DNA from: Actinocatenispora comari
Lineage (GTDB): Bacteria; Actinomycetota; Actinomycetes; Mycobacteriales; Micromonosporaceae
Length of the DNA: 64,000 bases
NCBI RefSeq assembly: GCF_017312725.1
Contig: NZ_BOPO01000063.1
Span: forward strand, 26,662-90,661
Direction of reading: 5' to 3'
Positions 63,033-64,000 of this stretch are shown piece after piece. Numbering within the stretch: position 1 is the first letter of the stretch; each line of letters starts with the position of its first letter. The notes beneath the pieces were generated by a model, which was not told the DNA's origin, searched no databases, and was given only the letters and a program-made list of their open reading frames with translations. The position numbers and the translations under genes are program-made.

Positions 63033-64000
63033 TCAGTCCTGGCCGGGGCGGTCGGGGGAGTCCCGGCCGACGAAGCCGACCGGGCCGGACCGCGAGCCGC
63101 TCCGGCCGCCGCGGACGTGCCGACCGACCCGCTTCACCTTGGCCGGCCGGCGGGTCGTGCGCCGCTGGGCCGGCCGGAGCCGGGCCACCACCCGACTGCG
63201 CAGCCGTGGCCCGAACCGCAGCCGGTCGGGCAGCTGGACCCGCCGTCGCCACCGCCAGCGTCGCGGTGCCGGCCGGCCGCGCTGCCACTCCCGGCCGCGC
63301 GCGGTCAGCCACCGCCGCACCCGGCGGCGGCGCAGCAACAGCACCATGATCAGCGCCAGCGCCGTGAACAACAGCCACACCGTGCCGATGACGCTGATCA
63401 GGACACCGGAGCCGACCGCACCGCTGATCAGCAGTACCCCGCCGAGCACCGAGAACGCGGCACACAGCAGCGGCAGCAGCGGGCTGCCGCGCTGGATCAG
63501 CCGGATCCCGCCGAGCACCGACAGGATCGCCACCACGAACGTGCTCGCCGCCAGTGCCGGGTGGGCGCGGGTGGCGAACAGCGCACCGGTCGTCGCGAGC
63601 ATCGGTACGGCGAGGATCCCGCACAGCACGCCGGCGGCGGTCGCCGATCCGGGTGGCTTTCCCGCCGGCTGCACCGGCGTCGCGCGAACCAGCCGGCGTA
63701 CGTTGGCCGGCTGCAGCCGGGCCACCGCGAGCTGCCCGCGCCGGGCCGTGCCGGCCGGTGGCAACAGCTCGTCCTCGCCGTCCTCGTCGGTACCGGCGTC
63801 CCCGGCCGGCGCGCCGCCCGGATCGCTGTCCCGCGGCCCGGACCAGCCGTTCGCCGAGCCGCCGGCGCGTGGCGGCGCGGTACCGGGGTCGTCCGACCCG
63901 GTCCACCGCGCACCGCCGGCCGGCTGCTCGTCGTGCGCCGCGCTCGGCGGCGGGCCACCGAACGGGCCGGGCGGTGGGTCGCCGTCCGCCCAGCTGGGCC
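63033..64000 (-). CDS. Membrane protein with Pro/Asp-rich N-terminus (5' end outside window)
   Basis: The minus-strand frame is open to the window edge, so the start lies beyond base 64000; about 322 residues are seen. The first 80 are disordered (PPPGPFGGPPPSAAHDE, then GTDEDGEDELLPP). Four hydrophobic helices follow (GVLCGILAVPMLATTGALFA, PALAASTFVVAILSVLGGI, LLPLLCAAFSVLGGVLLISG, GVLISVIGTVWLLFTALALI), then a long, strongly basic Arg/Trp-rich tail. No family recognised. It converges with ilvC. Confidence 0.75.
   Translation of the reverse strand, partial: PSWADGDPPPGPFGGPPPSAAHDEQPAGGARWTGSDDPGTAPPRAGGSANGWSGPRDSDPGGAPAGDAGTDEDGEDELLPPAGTARRGQLAVARLQPANVRRLVRATPVQPAGKPPGSATAAGVLCGILAVPMLATTGALFATRAHPALAASTFVVAILSVLGGIRLIQRGSPLLPLLCAAFSVLGGVLLISGAVGSGVLISVIGTVWLLFTALALIMVLLLRRRRVRRWLTARGREWQRGRPAPRRWRWRRRVQLPDRLRFGPRLRSRVVARLRPAQRRTTRRPAKVKRVGRHVRGGRSGSRSGPVGFVGRDSPDRPGQD

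Overview
The window is very GC-rich, gene-dense chromosomal DNA with codon usage typical of actinobacteria. It carries no tRNA, rRNA, insertion sequence, prophage or CRISPR array that I can see. The core genes run in the order I recall for the Mycobacterium tuberculosis block Rv3038c to Rv3001c: methyltransferase, hexapeptide acyltransferase, GT4 glucosyltransferase and second methyltransferase of polymethylated-polysaccharide type, etfB/etfA, cysteine desulfurase, mnmA, the MetE-like Rv3015c family, ligA, gatC/gatA/gatB, a Cfp6-type PH protein and ilvB/ilvN/ilvC. Gene content and a short repeat in the gat operon suggest Micromonosporaceae; the genus is not decided here.

Layout. 1-9.7 kb: envelope and polysaccharide genes, an orphan thiamine-diphosphate enzyme and a secreted GH18 chitinase with a clear promoter and palindrome. 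9.8-17.3 kb: electron transfer flavoprotein genes split by a low-complexity membrane-protein gene, biotin transporter bioY, a nucleotidyltransferase-like gene, and the tRNA 2-thiouridylation pair (cysteine desulfurase and mnmA). 17.3-24.4 kb: accessory metabolism (LysR/MFS pair, YdbC-type aldo/keto reductase, GNAT, VOC, MDR, aldehyde dehydrogenase). 24.5-37 kb: MetE-like protein, ferritin, ligA, a GGDEF-EAL protein, two alpha/beta hydrolases facing a PadR regulator, and gatCAB. 37-47.5 kb: SMP-30 lactonase, membrane metallophosphoesterase, PQQ-type propeller, two MDR reductases, PH protein, PadR and a second GGDEF-EAL protein. 47.7-57.2 kb: ketoacyl synthase and acyl-CoA ligase, LuxR-type regulator beside a secreted glutamic-peptidase-like protein, a BNR propeller coupled to a MoaD-like protein, and a TetR/MDR pair. 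57.2-64 kb: divergent ilvD and ilvBNC with a transcription attenuator, then a membrane protein cut by the window end.

The most striking signals are regulatory. The ilvBNC leader encodes a 12-residue peptide ending in Val-Leu-Val-Val-Leu-Ile, written partly with AT-rich codons, followed by a perfect hairpin and a T-run terminator. The gat operon is stitched together by three mini-ORFs whose ends overlap the next start by 4 nt; two are 27 codons long and related in sequence. The ketoacyl synthase gene has a similar 8-codon micro-ORF. Several divergent promoters carry clear palindromes, best the duplicated 15-bp operator before the TetR gene. In-frame low-complexity expansions recur (etf spacer protein, TetR, ketoacyl synthase, PadR).
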